64,000 nucleotides of DNA from Comamonas thiooxydans. GTDB taxonomy: Bacteria; Pseudomonadota; Gammaproteobacteria; Burkholderiales; Burkholderiaceae_C. The stretch is taken from NCBI RefSeq assembly GCF_000964545.1, contig NZ_BBVD01000008.1, forward strand, positions 62,001 through 126,000, written 5' to 3'. Shown piece after piece: positions 15,920 to 23,880 of the stretch (positions within the stretch are counted from its first letter, which is position 1; every line of letters begins with the position of its first letter). Position numbers and translations under genes: made by a program. The notes under the pieces were generated by a model. The model saw nothing but the letters and a program-made list of their open reading frames with translations. It was not told the DNA's origin and searched no databases.

Positions 15920-17896
15920 ATGACATCTGCACAGACCTTGCGCCAACCTCTTCTGATTTCCCTGATCGCAGCCGCTGCCCTGGCCGCCTGTGGTGGCGGT
16001 GACAACAACACTAACACCACCACACCAGCGCCTGCTCCGGTTCCTGAAGTCCCGGCGCCGGCACCCGAGCCCGAGAAGACGCCCACCTCGCTCACACTGG
16101 AGAAAATCGGCAGCTATCAGTCGGGCATTTTTTTGCAGAGCGCCGCCGAAATTACGGCTTTCGATCCCGTCACCAAGCGCGGCTTTGTGGTCAACGCCCA
16201 AAAGGGTGCGCTCGACGTGCTGGACATGAGCAACCCCGCCGCACCGCGCATGCTGGCCAGCCTGGATGCCACAAAGCTCTCGCTGGGTGCGGGGGCCTCC
16301 ATCAACAGCGTGGCCGTGCATGGCGGCCTGGTGGCTGCAGCCGTGCAGGCATCGGTCAAGACGGACAAGGGCATGGTCGTCATCTATGACGCCGACAAGC
16401 TCGGCGTGATCGCCGAAGTGCCCGTGGGCGCCCTGCCCGATATGCTGACCTTCACCCCCGACGGCAAGACCATTCTGGTCGCCAACGAGGGCGAGCCCAG
16501 CGATGACTACCAGATCGACCCCGAAGGCTCGATCAGCGTGATCGATGTGAGCACGCCCGCCAAGCCCGTGGCGCGCACTGCCGACTTCAAGGCCTTCAAC
16601 AGCCAGAAGGCGCAGTTGCTGGCCAAGGGCGTGCGCATCTTCGGCCCGACCGCAGACGGCCTGGGAACGGCCGCCGTGGCCAATGACCTGGAGCCCGAAT
16701 ACATTGCCGTGGCCCCGGACGGCAAGACGGCCTGGGTGACGCTGCAGGAAAACAATGCGCTGGCCATCGTGGACATCGCCAGCGCCACCGTGACCGATGT
16801 GGTGGCTCTGGGCTTCAAGGATCATGGCGCGGCCGGCAACGAGCTGGACTTCGCCGACAGCGACGGCAAGAGCCCGGTCATCAACATCACCCAGGCCGCC
16901 AATGTGTTTGGCATGTACCAGCCCGACTCCATCGCCGCCTATAAGGCCGCCGACGGTGCGACCTATCTGGTCACTGCCAACGAAGGCGATGCACGTGCCT
17001 GGGGCGAGGGCAACAAGAGCTACTTCGGTACGGCCGCCGACAAGACGGCTGGCACTCCGGCCACGGCGGGCGATATGAGCAAGGGCTTTGTGGAAGAGTG
17101 GCGCATCAAGCACCTGGTGCACAAGGACGGCTTTTTGCGCCGTGCGGGCGACGATCTGCCTGCCCATCTGGCTCAGTTGGCCAGCGGCGCCTATCTGAAT
17201 GCCAGCAACTTTGCCTGGTGCGGTGCGTTCGGCACAGACCCCAAGACCTGCCGCGACGATGACAAACTGGGCCGCCTCAAGGTCACCTGGACCATGGGCT
17301 ACCAGACCGACAGCAGCGGCAACCCCGTCAAGGATGGCAAGGGCTATCTGACCTATGACAGGCTATACGCCTATGGCGGCCGCTCCATCTCCATCTGGGA
17401 TGCCAGGGGCAAGCAGGTCTGGGACTCTGGCGCGGCCATTGAAAAATTCATCGCCGGCCCCGAATGCAAGCTGGGCGCCAGACGTGACATTGCCTGCGCC
17501 ACCTACTTCAACACCGGTCATGACGAAACGGCCAGGCTCGATGCGCGCAGCAGCGCCAAGGGTCCCGAGCCCGAAGGCCTGACCGTGGGCCAGATCGGCA
17601 CCAAGACCTTTGTCTTTGTGGGCCTGGAACGCATGGGCGGCATTCTGGTGTTCGACATCACCGACCCCAAGGCACCCAAGCAGATCGACTATCTGAACAC
17701 TCGCGAGAACTGGACCGCCAGCTTTGACGGCAAGTCCGCGCCGGCAGGTACCGCACTCAGCGATGTGGGCGATCTGGGCCCCGAAGGCCTGCACTTCATT
17801 TCTGCCGCCAAGTCACCCAACGGCAAGCCCTTGCTGATGGTGGGCAACGAGGTCAGCGGCACCACGGCCATCTACCAGCTCAATCTGCAATATTGA
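15920..17896 (+). CDS. choice-of-anchor I family beta-propeller lipoprotein
   Basis: A 658-residue exported protein. The lipobox LAACGGG gives a lipidated Cys at about residue 24, followed by a Pro/Ala/Glu-rich spacer (PAPAPVPEVPAPAPEPE). The rest is a WD/YVTN-like propeller: GKTILVANEGEPSDDY, KTAWVTLQENNALAIVDI, TYLVTANEGDARAWGE and LGPEGLHFISA are typical of the choice-of-anchor I family, sometimes labelled alkaline phosphatase-like. Function is not known with certainty. ATG at 15920 is chosen because it directly precedes the signal peptide; upstream codons in frame are not signal-like. Terminated by a strong hairpin at 17929. Confidence 0.75.
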   Translation: MTSAQTLRQPLLISLIAAAALAACGGGDNNTNTTTPAPAPVPEVPAPAPEPEKTPTSLTLEKIGSYQSGIFLQSAAEITAFDPVTKRGFVVNAQKGALDVLDMSNPAAPRMLASLDATKLSLGAGASINSVAVHGGLVAAAVQASVKTDKGMVVIYDADKLGVIAEVPVGALPDMLTFTPDGKTILVANEGEPSDDYQIDPEGSISVIDVSTPAKPVARTADFKAFNSQKAQLLAKGVRIFGPTADGLGTAAVANDLEPEYIAVAPDGKTAWVTLQENNALAIVDIASATVTDVVALGFKDHGAAGNELDFADSDGKSPVINITQAANVFGMYQPDSIAAYKAADGATYLVTANEGDARAWGEGNKSYFGTAADKTAGTPATAGDMSKGFVEEWRIKHLVHKDGFLRRAGDDLPAHLAQLASGAYLNASNFAWCGAFGTDPKTCRDDDKLGRLKVTWTMGYQTDSSGNPVKDGKGYLTYDRLYAYGGRSISIWDARGKQVWDSGAAIEKFIAGPECKLGARRDIACATYFNTGHDETARLDARSSAKGPEPEGLTVGQIGTKTFVFVGLERMGGILVFDITDPKAPKQIDYLNTRENWTASFDGKSAPAGTALSDVGDLGPEGLHFISAAKSPNGKPLLMVGNEVSGTTAIYQLNLQY

Positions 17897-17928
17897 AACC
17901 TGCAGACAAGCAATCGCTTTCATGCCAG

Positions 17929-17951
17929 GCCCCGTCCCCACGGGGCTTTTT
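17929..17951 (+). terminator. intrinsic terminator
   Basis: GCCCCGT-CCCC-ACGGGGC stem followed by T5, 33 bases after the lipoprotein stop. Confidence 0.9.
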
Positions 17952-18012
17952 GCTATTCAAATCAAGCAAAGACTGCGCCGAGGGTTTCTCAATTACGTAA
18001 CAATAAGCGCCA

Positions 18013-18106
18013 GCGGTCGGTGTACCGCCTATGGGTTCCCATTCGCCGCAAGCCAGACGCTTGCGACCTACTAAACCGCCGTGTATCCGGACGGCGGTGG
18101 CTTTTT
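18013..18106 (+). promoter_or_regulatory. structured 5' leader ending in an intrinsic terminator (candidate riboswitch/attenuator)
   Basis: Three consecutive hairpins precede the binding-protein gene: GCGGT/ACCGC (18013-18028), ATGGG-TT-CCCAT (18031-18042) and CGCAAGC/GCTTGCG (18047-18065). They are followed by a terminator, ACCGCCGT / ACGGCGGT (18075-18098) and T5 (18102-18106), only 14 bases before the start codon. ACCGCC occurs both at 18024 and in the terminator's 5' arm, so the upstream copy could pair with the 3' arm and act as anti-terminator. I could not match it to a known riboswitch class. Confidence 0.55.
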
Positions 18107-18120
18107 GAACGGAGCACTTA

Positions 18121-19002
18121 ATGACGCACTCTTTCGCTCGCCGCCAGGCGCTGCGCGGCTTGGCCGTGGCAGCTCTCGCCTCCTCCTCCCTGCTGTCCGC
18201 AGCGCATGCAGACACCCCCGCCGTGCTGCGCGTTTCGGCCATTCCTGACGAGGCGCCGACCGAGCTGCAGCGCAAGTTCAAGCCCCTGGGCGAATACCTC
18301 TCGCAAGCCACCGGCATGAAGGTGGTGTTCACCCCCGTATCCGACTACGCAGCCGTGGTCGAGTCCCTGGCCACCAAAAAGCTGGACCTGGCCTGGCTGG
18401 GCGGTTTCACCTATGTGCAGGCCAAGATTCGCACCAACGGCACGGCCATCCCCATCGTGCAACGGGCCGAAGATGCGGTCTTCACCAGCAAGTTCATCAC
18501 GGCCGACCCCGCCATCAAGACGCTGGCCGACCTCAAGGGCAAGACCTTTGCCTTCGGTGCACCTTCGTCCACCTCGGGCAGCCTGATGCCGCGCTTCTTC
18601 CTGCAGCAGGACGGCCTGAATCCCGAAAAAGATTTCAAGACCGTGGCCTACTCGGGCGCGCATGACGCCACCGTGGCCTTTGTGGCCGCAGGCAAGGCCG
18701 AGGCCGGCGTGCTCAACACTTCGGTGTGGGACAAGCTGGTCGAATCCAAGAAGGTGGACACCAGCAAGGTGCGTGTGTTCGCCACGACACCCACCTACTT
18801 TGACTACAACTGGACGGTGCGCGGCGACCTGGACCCGGCCATCGTCAAGAAGCTGACCGCGGCCTTCCTGGCACTGGACCCCAGCAAGCCAGAGCACAAG
18901 GCCATCATGGACCTGCAGCGCGCCTCCAAGTTCATCGCCACCGACTCCAAGAACTACGACGGCATCGAAGCTGCCGCCAAGTCCGCCGGTCTGCTGAAGT
19001 AA
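18121..19002 (+). CDS. PhnD-type ABC substrate-binding protein (annotated as putative selenate binding in relatives)
   Basis: A 293-residue periplasmic binding protein. The signal peptide has a twin-arginine-like start ([21 protein letters not shown], cleavage after AHA). Core: [49 protein letters not shown], and [21 protein letters not shown], which follow PhnD/PtxB-type proteins for phosphonate, phosphite or, in a related subgroup, putative selenate. ATG at 18121 has GGAG upstream. First gene of a three-gene ABC operon; a leader with terminator precedes it. The actual ligand is unknown. Confidence 0.8.
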   Translation: MTHSFARRQALRGLAVAALASSSLLSAAHADTPAVLRVSAIPDEAPTELQRKFKPLGEYLSQATGMKVVFTPVSDYAAVVESLATKKLDLAWLGGFTYVQAKIRTNGTAIPIVQRAEDAVFTSKFITADPAIKTLADLKGKTFAFGAPSSTSGSLMPRFFLQQDGLNPEKDFKTVAYSGAHDATVAFVAAGKAEAGVLNTSVWDKLVESKKVDTSKVRVFATTPTYFDYNWTVRGDLDPAIVKKLTAAFLALDPSKPEHKAIMDLQRASKFIATDSKNYDGIEAAAKSAGLLK

Positions 19003-19020
19003 GAAATTCAGCTTTTTTGA

Positions 19021-19051
19021 CTGCCAACGCTTATCTATCAGGCGTTGGCAG
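19021..19051. repeat. family B palindrome in the ABC operon, strong intercistronic hairpin
   Basis: CTGCCAACGC (19021-19030) and GCGTTGGCAG (19042-19051) form a perfect 10-bp stem around TTATCTATCAG, flanked by AT-rich sequence. It lies between the binding protein and ATPase genes, where such hairpins often protect the upstream message and raise the ratio of binding protein to transporter. Confidence 0.7.
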
Positions 19052-19076
19052 CTATTGTTTTCAGAGTATTCGTCTC

Positions 19077-19919
19077 ATGAGCTTCATGCTGGACGATGTG
19101 GGCCTGACCCACAGCAACGGCTTTACCGCCCTGTCCCATATCTCCTTGTCCGCCATCCAGGGCGATAGCATTGCGCTCATCGGCCCCTCGGGTGCCGGCA
19201 AGACTTCGCTGCTCAGCACCATAGGCACAGCCTACCTGCCCACGGCAGGTCGCATGCAGGTGCTGGGCCGGACCGCGTCTGCGCAATCCGCCGCCCGCGA
19301 ACTCAAGACTTTGCGCAGCCGCATCGGCACCGTGCACCAGGCCGCGCCCATTCCGCTGCGCCAGCGCGTGGTCACGGCCGTGCTGGCCGGCAAGCTCGGC
19401 CATTGGCCGCTGTGGAAGGCCCTGGCATCGCTGGCCTATCCGCAGGACATTGCGGGCGCGCGCGAAGCCCTGGCTCGCGTGCAGCTCGAGGACAAGCTGT
19501 TTGCACGCTGCGACCAGCTCTCCGGCGGCCAGCTGCAGCGTGTGGGCATTGCCCGCGTGCTCTACCAGCAGGCCGAGCTGATTCTGGCCGACGAGCCGGT
19601 CTCGGCCCTGGACCCGGCACTCTCGCAGGCCACGGTGCAGTTGCTGGTGCGGGAAGCCGCCGCGCGCAAGGCCACGCTGGTGGCCAGCCTGCATGCCGTC
19701 GATCTGGCGCTGGCCAACTTTGCCCGCATCGTGGGCGTGCGCGATGGCCGCCTGGCCTTTGACCTGCCAGCCGCCCAGGTCAGCGATGCGCAGTTGCAAG
19801 CCCTCTATGCCCATGCCGATGGCAGAGCGGCCGACCTGCCCATGCTGCACAACCGCCTGGCTCAGCGCGATCCCGCCAGCGCCACGCCCACTCCCATTCA
19901 GGTGAACGCATGCCGGTAG
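19077..19919 (+). CDS. PhnC-type ABC transporter ATP-binding protein
   Basis: A 280-residue ABC ATPase: Walker [10 protein letters not shown] (about residue 40), signature [13 protein letters not shown], Walker [13 protein letters not shown], and switch His in [11 protein letters not shown]. The group resembles PhnC/PtxA. It energises import of the ligand captured by the upstream binding protein. ATG at 19077 chosen because the domain begins there ([11 protein letters not shown]); a frame extension upstream covers the family B hairpin. Its 3' end overlaps the permease start by 10 bases. Confidence 0.88.
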   Translation: MSFMLDDVGLTHSNGFTALSHISLSAIQGDSIALIGPSGAGKTSLLSTIGTAYLPTAGRMQVLGRTASAQSAARELKTLRSRIGTVHQAAPIPLRQRVVTAVLAGKLGHWPLWKALASLAYPQDIAGAREALARVQLEDKLFARCDQLSGGQLQRVGIARVLYQQAELILADEPVSALDPALSQATVQLLVREAAARKATLVASLHAVDLALANFARIVGVRDGRLAFDLPAAQVSDAQLQALYAHADGRAADLPMLHNRLAQRDPASATPTPIQVNACR

Positions 19920-21484
19920 ACATGGTCGAGCAAGCCCGGCCATCACGCCGCGACCCCTCTGCTCGCGGCCGCCTGAGCGGGCTGATCCTGGCCCTGGTCG
20001 TGCTCTGGCCCATGCTGCAGACCTCGGGCTTTTCGCTCAAGCCGCTTTTCGATGCCGACAATCTCAAGGTCATAGGCGGCTTTCTCGCGCAGTTTCTGCC
20101 GCCCGAAACCAGTGGGGAGTTCCTGGCCTATCTGGCTCAGGCCACGCTGGAGACCCTGGCCATCGCCACCGCCGGCATGGCGCTCGCCTTTGTGATTGCC
20201 GTACCCATGGCCTATCTGTCCACGGGCGCGGCACGCGAGAGGGTCACGCTCAACCCCATCGCCCGCAGCGTGCTCACCATCCTGCGCGGCATTCCCGAGC
20301 TGGTCTGGGCTCTGGTGTTCGTGCGTGTCTTCGGCCTGGGTCCTGCAGCCGGCGTGCTGGCCCTGGGCCTGACCTATGGCGGCATGCTGGCCAAGGTCTA
20401 TGCGGAAATTCTCGAATCCACCGATCCCGCCCCGGCCCGTGCCCTGCGTGCCAGCGGCACCGGCCGTATTCAGGCCTTGCTCTACGGCCTGCTTCCGCAG
20501 GCGGCCAAGGAGCTGACCTCCTACACCGTCTACCGCTGGGAATGCGCGGTCCGCGCCTCGGTGGTCATGGGCTTTGTCGGGGCGGGAGGTCTAGGCCAGC
20601 TCATGGATCAGGCCATGAAGATGCTCAACGGCGGCGAAGCCGCCAGCATTCTGCTGGCCTTCATGCTGCTGGTGGCTGCGGCCGATCTGCTTTCCTGGTG
20701 GCTGCGTCGCGCGCTCGACGCCGCGCCTGCCGCGCGCGCCCTGCCCTTCGGCTGGCGAACCGGCACATTTGTGCTGGCGGCCTGCGCGGTGCTATGGGCC
20801 AGTCTGCGGCTTCTGGATATTGATTTCTCGGCGCTGTTCACGGCGGATGCTGCCGCCAGCATGGGCGACTTCGTCCGTGGCTTTTTCCCGCCCGACCTGA
20901 GCCAGCCCTGGCTGCTCAAGGTGCTGCAAGGCATCTGGGAGACCCTGGCCATCTCCATAGTCGGCACCTTGCTGGCCGCGATCGCGGGCCTGCTGCTGGC
21001 CCTGCCGCGCTGGCGTGCGCCATGGAATGTGGTGCTCAACGTGCTGCGCTCCGTGCCCGAGCTGGTCTGGGCCACGATTACCGCGCTGGCCGTGGGCCTG
21101 GGCCCGTTTGCCGGTGCGCTGGCCCTGGCCCTGCATACCACCGGCGTGCTGGGCCGCCTGTTTGCCGAGGCCTTGCAGAATGCTCCGGCCGCTCCCGCGA
21201 ATGCGCTCAAGCTCAGCGGCAGCAATCGCCTGCTGGCATTTTGCTATGGGACCCTCCCTGGCGCAGCGCCGCAGTTGCTGGCATACACGCTGTACCGCTG
21301 GGAAATGAATATCCGCATGGCCGCGATTCTGGGCTTTGTGGGTGCCGGCGGTCTGGGCCAACTGCTGTACTTCGAGCTTTCGTTGTTCCACTATGCCCAG
21401 GCCAGCACCGTGATCATGGCCATGCTTTTGCTGAGCATTGCCGTGGACTGGAGCAGCGCCGGCCTGCGCCGCGCCATGCGTTGA
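19910..21484 (+). CDS. PhnE-type ABC permease, two permease domains fused in one chain
   Basis: A 524-residue integral membrane protein made of two tandem PhnE-like modules (about residues 20-265 and 280-520). Each has the permease loop: [20 protein letters not shown] in the first and [20 protein letters not shown] in the second. Each also has an [10 protein letters not shown] / [10 protein letters not shown] segment. PhnE proteins are usually about 260-290 residues and dimerise, so the fusion supplies both halves of the channel. Overlaps the ATPase gene by 10 bases. No further gene follows in the operon; 21485-21661 holds no recognisable gene or clear terminator. Confidence 0.85.
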   Translation: MPVDMVEQARPSRRDPSARGRLSGLILALVVLWPMLQTSGFSLKPLFDADNLKVIGGFLAQFLPPETSGEFLAYLAQATLETLAIATAGMALAFVIAVPMAYLSTGAARERVTLNPIARSVLTILRGIPELVWALVFVRVFGLGPAAGVLALGLTYGGMLAKVYAEILESTDPAPARALRASGTGRIQALLYGLLPQAAKELTSYTVYRWECAVRASVVMGFVGAGGLGQLMDQAMKMLNGGEAASILLAFMLLVAAADLLSWWLRRALDAAPAARALPFGWRTGTFVLAACAVLWASLRLLDIDFSALFTADAAASMGDFVRGFFPPDLSQPWLLKVLQGIWETLAISIVGTLLAAIAGLLLALPRWRAPWNVVLNVLRSVPELVWATITALAVGLGPFAGALALALHTTGVLGRLFAEALQNAPAAPANALKLSGSNRLLAFCYGTLPGAAPQLLAYTLYRWEMNIRMAAILGFVGAGGLGQLLYFELSLFHYAQASTVIMAMLLLSIAVDWSSAGLRRAMR

Positions 21485-21661
21485 GACAGTTGACGCGGCG
21501 CCCTAGCACCGAATCAGCTTCATCCGTTCCTCCATCACATCCGCCGCGCAGCCCCCCCAGATGGGCCAACGCTGCCGGCGATCCGGTCTGCATCCAGGTC
21601 TCGATGAGAGTTGAAACCTGAATGACTTCGGCCACACCTGGCACCGCTTAGCGATGCTGCT

Positions 21662-22117
21662 TCACACTCCCAGGGGCAGGTCGGCCTTCTTCAGCGTGCG
21701 CAGCACAAAGCTGGACTGGCTATGGCGTATGCCCTTGATCTTGTAGAGCTTCTCGCGCAGCAGGCGCTCGTAATCACGCGTGTCCTTGACAACGATACGC
21801 AGCAGATAGTCGTACTCGCCCGAAACCAGATGCGCCTCCACTACCTCGGGAATGGTGGCCAGCACCTCACCGAACTTTTCCAGGGTGTTGTCCGAGTGGC
21901 TGTCCAGCGTGACCATGACCAGAACCGAATCGGCCAGTCCCAGCGCCTGCGGGTTCAGACGCACGGTATAGCCCTCGATCACGCCGGCCTCCTCCATCTT
22001 CTTGATGCGTGCCCAGCATGGTGATGCACTCAGACCCACGGCCGCGCCAATCTCCTGCAGACTGGCGCGCGCGTTAGCCTGCAATGCAGCAAGAATCTTT
22101 TTATCCAGAGTATCCAT
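21662..22117 (-). CDS. Lrp/AsnC family transcriptional regulator
   Basis: A 151-residue feast/famine regulator. N-terminal winged HTH (LDKKILAALQANARASLQEI, then VGLSASPCWARIKKMEEAGVI) and C-terminal RAM domain (LVMVTLDSH, LVSGEYDYLLRIVVKDTRDYE) that binds an amino acid effector and oligomerises. Length is typical. The AT-rich upstream region contains a 17-base palindrome, consistent with autoregulation. Neighbours are a membrane dehydrogenase operon and an ABC operon; which of them, if any, is its target is unknown. Confidence 0.9.
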   Translation of the reverse strand: MDTLDKKILAALQANARASLQEIGAAVGLSASPCWARIKKMEEAGVIEGYTVRLNPQALGLADSVLVMVTLDSHSDNTLEKFGEVLATIPEVVEAHLVSGEYDYLLRIVVKDTRDYERLLREKLYKIKGIRHSQSSFVLRTLKKADLPLGV

Positions 22118-22147
22118 ATCTTGGAATTTACTGCCAAAAATTCAAAA

Positions 22148-22183
22148 ACAGAAAAATTTTCTGTAGCAACACTGTATTTACAG
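22148..22183. promoter_or_regulatory. putative Lrp-family autoregulatory operator
   Basis: ACAGAAAAATTTTCTGT (22148-22164) is a perfect palindrome about one base, and CTGTATTTACAG (22172-22183) a second short one. Both lie 30-66 bases upstream of the Lrp-type start codon in an AT-rich stretch, as expected for binding by an Lrp octamer. Confidence 0.5.
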
Positions 22184-22321
22184 AATTTGAAGCAACATTT
22201 TCTGCACTGCAACATGCACACTTGAGTCCATGGAAGCACGTTTACCGACGCAGCAAAACCATTCAACATACCGCGCCGTTTACCGTCAGCATCCGGTTGG
22301 TTGATCCGCAATACGCATATG

Positions 22322-22362
22322 CAACAGGCCGCATCACTTAAGCACAGTGATGCGGCCTGTTG
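22322..22362. other. perfect 16-bp inverted repeat
   Basis: CAACAGGCCGCATCAC, nine bases, GTGATGCGGCCTGTTG. No T run on either side in the sense of a strong terminator. It is a second hairpin 43 bases beyond the dehydrogenase terminator, so it may be a backup barrier, a regulator site or a small RNA element. Confidence 0.6.
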
Positions 22363-22404
22363 ATATTTGGACTGCTCAGTCACTCCGGCAAACGACAGCG
22401 GCAT

Positions 22405-22442
22405 GAAAAAACCCGGCCGGATTTCCATCGGGCCGGGTTTTC
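22405..22442 (-). terminator. intrinsic terminator of the dehydrogenase operon
   Basis: Read on the minus strand: AAAACCCGGCCC, loop, then GGCCGGGTTTTTTC with a six-T run. It lies about 47 bases beyond the stop of the tri-haem cytochrome gene. Confidence 0.85.
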
Positions 22443-22488
22443 GGGAGCCGGCCCGGCGCACAAGGCACCTGGCGGACGCTCATGCTGT

Positions 22489-23868
22489 CTACAGGGCTCG
22501 CTGCGGAGCAGCATCGGCTTGCACATGCTTGCGCACCTTGCTAACCAGACTTTCGCTCACATCCGAAGCCTGGTTGCCCCAGCCCTTGCGCAGGAAGGTG
22601 GCCAGTGCGGCCACTTCGCCGTCGGTCAGGCGGTCGGCATAGCCCTGCATCACCAGATGCATGGGACGGCGCTCCGTAGCGGGCGATGAGGCGCCCTTGA
22701 GAATCACCGACACCAGCGGGCTGGCATCCTTGCCCAGCACCATGGCATTGCCTTGCAGCTCGGGGAAGATCTCCGGAGCACCCTTGCCGCTGACAAAGTG
22801 GCAGGCTGCGCAGTTGTCGAGATACAGACGAGCACCCAAGGGCATGTCGGGCGCTGCGGACTTCAGCAGCTTGGCCGTGGCTTCACCAGCTTCGTCAGCC
22901 CTGGCAACCGCAGTGCTGCGAGGGCCTGGCGTGGCCACTTTTTCAGGGGCTGCATCTGCGGCTTGGCCGTCCATGGTCTTGAGGAACTTGGCCATGGCGT
23001 TCAGGTCCGCGTCGGTCATGTACTGCATGGAGTGTTCGACCACCAGCGCCATTTCTCCGTTGGCCACCGCATGGGCATTGCGGCCGGTTGCCAGATAGGC
23101 TGCCACCTGCTCGGTCGTCCATTTCTGAACACGCGAGTCCTTGCCGCGCAGCGCTGGAGCAGACCAGTCATCCACCATACCGCCGGTAAGAAAGCCGGAG
23201 TCGGACAGGCGTGTGCCGTTCTGCGCCATGAAGGCAGTGCGGGGGCTGTGGCAGGCTGCGCAGTGACCGGCGCCTTCGACCAGGTACTGACCGCGAATCT
23301 GCTGATCGTCACCAGCCATGGGCTTGAAGTCTGCGTCACCCGACAGCGCAAGCCAGTTCCAGGCACGGATGCCGAAGCGCATATTGAACGGGAAGCTCAG
23401 GCTGGTGGCCTGTACCTCGTTCCTGACGGGCTTCACCTCGGTCTGGAGGTAGTCGAACAGCGCGCGAATATCGCTTTCCTTCATGAAGCGATAGTTCTCG
23501 TAGGGCATGGCCGGATACAGCTGCTGGCCATGACCACCGATACCGTCCACCATCGCGGCACGGAACTGCTCCAGAGTCCAGTTGCCGATGCCGGTTTCCT
23601 TGTCTGGCGTGATGTTGGAGGACCAGATCGTGCCCATGGGGCTGTCAATGCCGCGACCACCGGCCATGAGCTCACCCCCCTTGGCGGTATGACAGGCCAT
23701 GCAATCACTGGCGCGCATGACATATTCGCCGCGGCCGGCTTCGGCTTTCCAGTCGGCGGCCAGCGCTTCATTCGCGGGTGTGGGCTTGAAAGGGACGTAG
23801 ATCAGCGCCAGCGCCGCAACAGCGCCCAGAACGATCAGCGCAATCAGAATGCTGAGGATTTTCTTCAT
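22489..23868 (-). CDS. membrane tri-haem cytochrome c subunit of GMC dehydrogenase
   Basis: A 459-residue protein with an N-terminal membrane anchor/signal (ILSILIALIVLGAVAALALIYV) and three haem c motifs: CMACH, CAACH and CAACH. It matches the cytochrome c subunit of FAD-dependent gluconate/alcohol/sorbitol dehydrogenases, which passes electrons from the flavin subunit to ubiquinone or an oxidase on the periplasmic side. Third gene of the operon after subunit 3 and the GMC subunit; terminator follows. Substrate of the complex not determined. Confidence 0.88.
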   Translation of the reverse strand: MKKILSILIALIVLGAVAALALIYVPFKPTPANEALAADWKAEAGRGEYVMRASDCMACHTAKGGELMAGGRGIDSPMGTIWSSNITPDKETGIGNWTLEQFRAAMVDGIGGHGQQLYPAMPYENYRFMKESDIRALFDYLQTEVKPVRNEVQATSLSFPFNMRFGIRAWNWLALSGDADFKPMAGDDQQIRGQYLVEGAGHCAACHSPRTAFMAQNGTRLSDSGFLTGGMVDDWSAPALRGKDSRVQKWTTEQVAAYLATGRNAHAVANGEMALVVEHSMQYMTDADLNAMAKFLKTMDGQAADAAPEKVATPGPRSTAVARADEAGEATAKLLKSAAPDMPLGARLYLDNCAACHFVSGKGAPEIFPELQGNAMVLGKDASPLVSVILKGASSPATERRPMHLVMQGYADRLTDGEVAALATFLRKGWGNQASDVSESLVSKVRKHVQADAAPQRAL

Positions 23869-23880
23869 GTCTTGCTCTCC

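Larger units (their letters stand above)
22118..22488. other. 371-base intergenic region: Lrp operator, long palindrome and terminator
   Basis: No gene is supported. From left to right it holds the AT-rich putative Lrp promoter/operator (22148-22183), a perfect 16-bp inverted repeat (22322-22362) and the intrinsic terminator of the dehydrogenase operon (22405-22442). The last 46 bases before the cytochrome stop are plain. Confidence 0.6.

Noticed and set aside
18013..18106. Assignment of the leader to fluoride, guanidine, TPP, SAM or cobalamin riboswitch
   Set aside because: None of the conserved core sequences of these classes was visible; left as an unknown structured leader.
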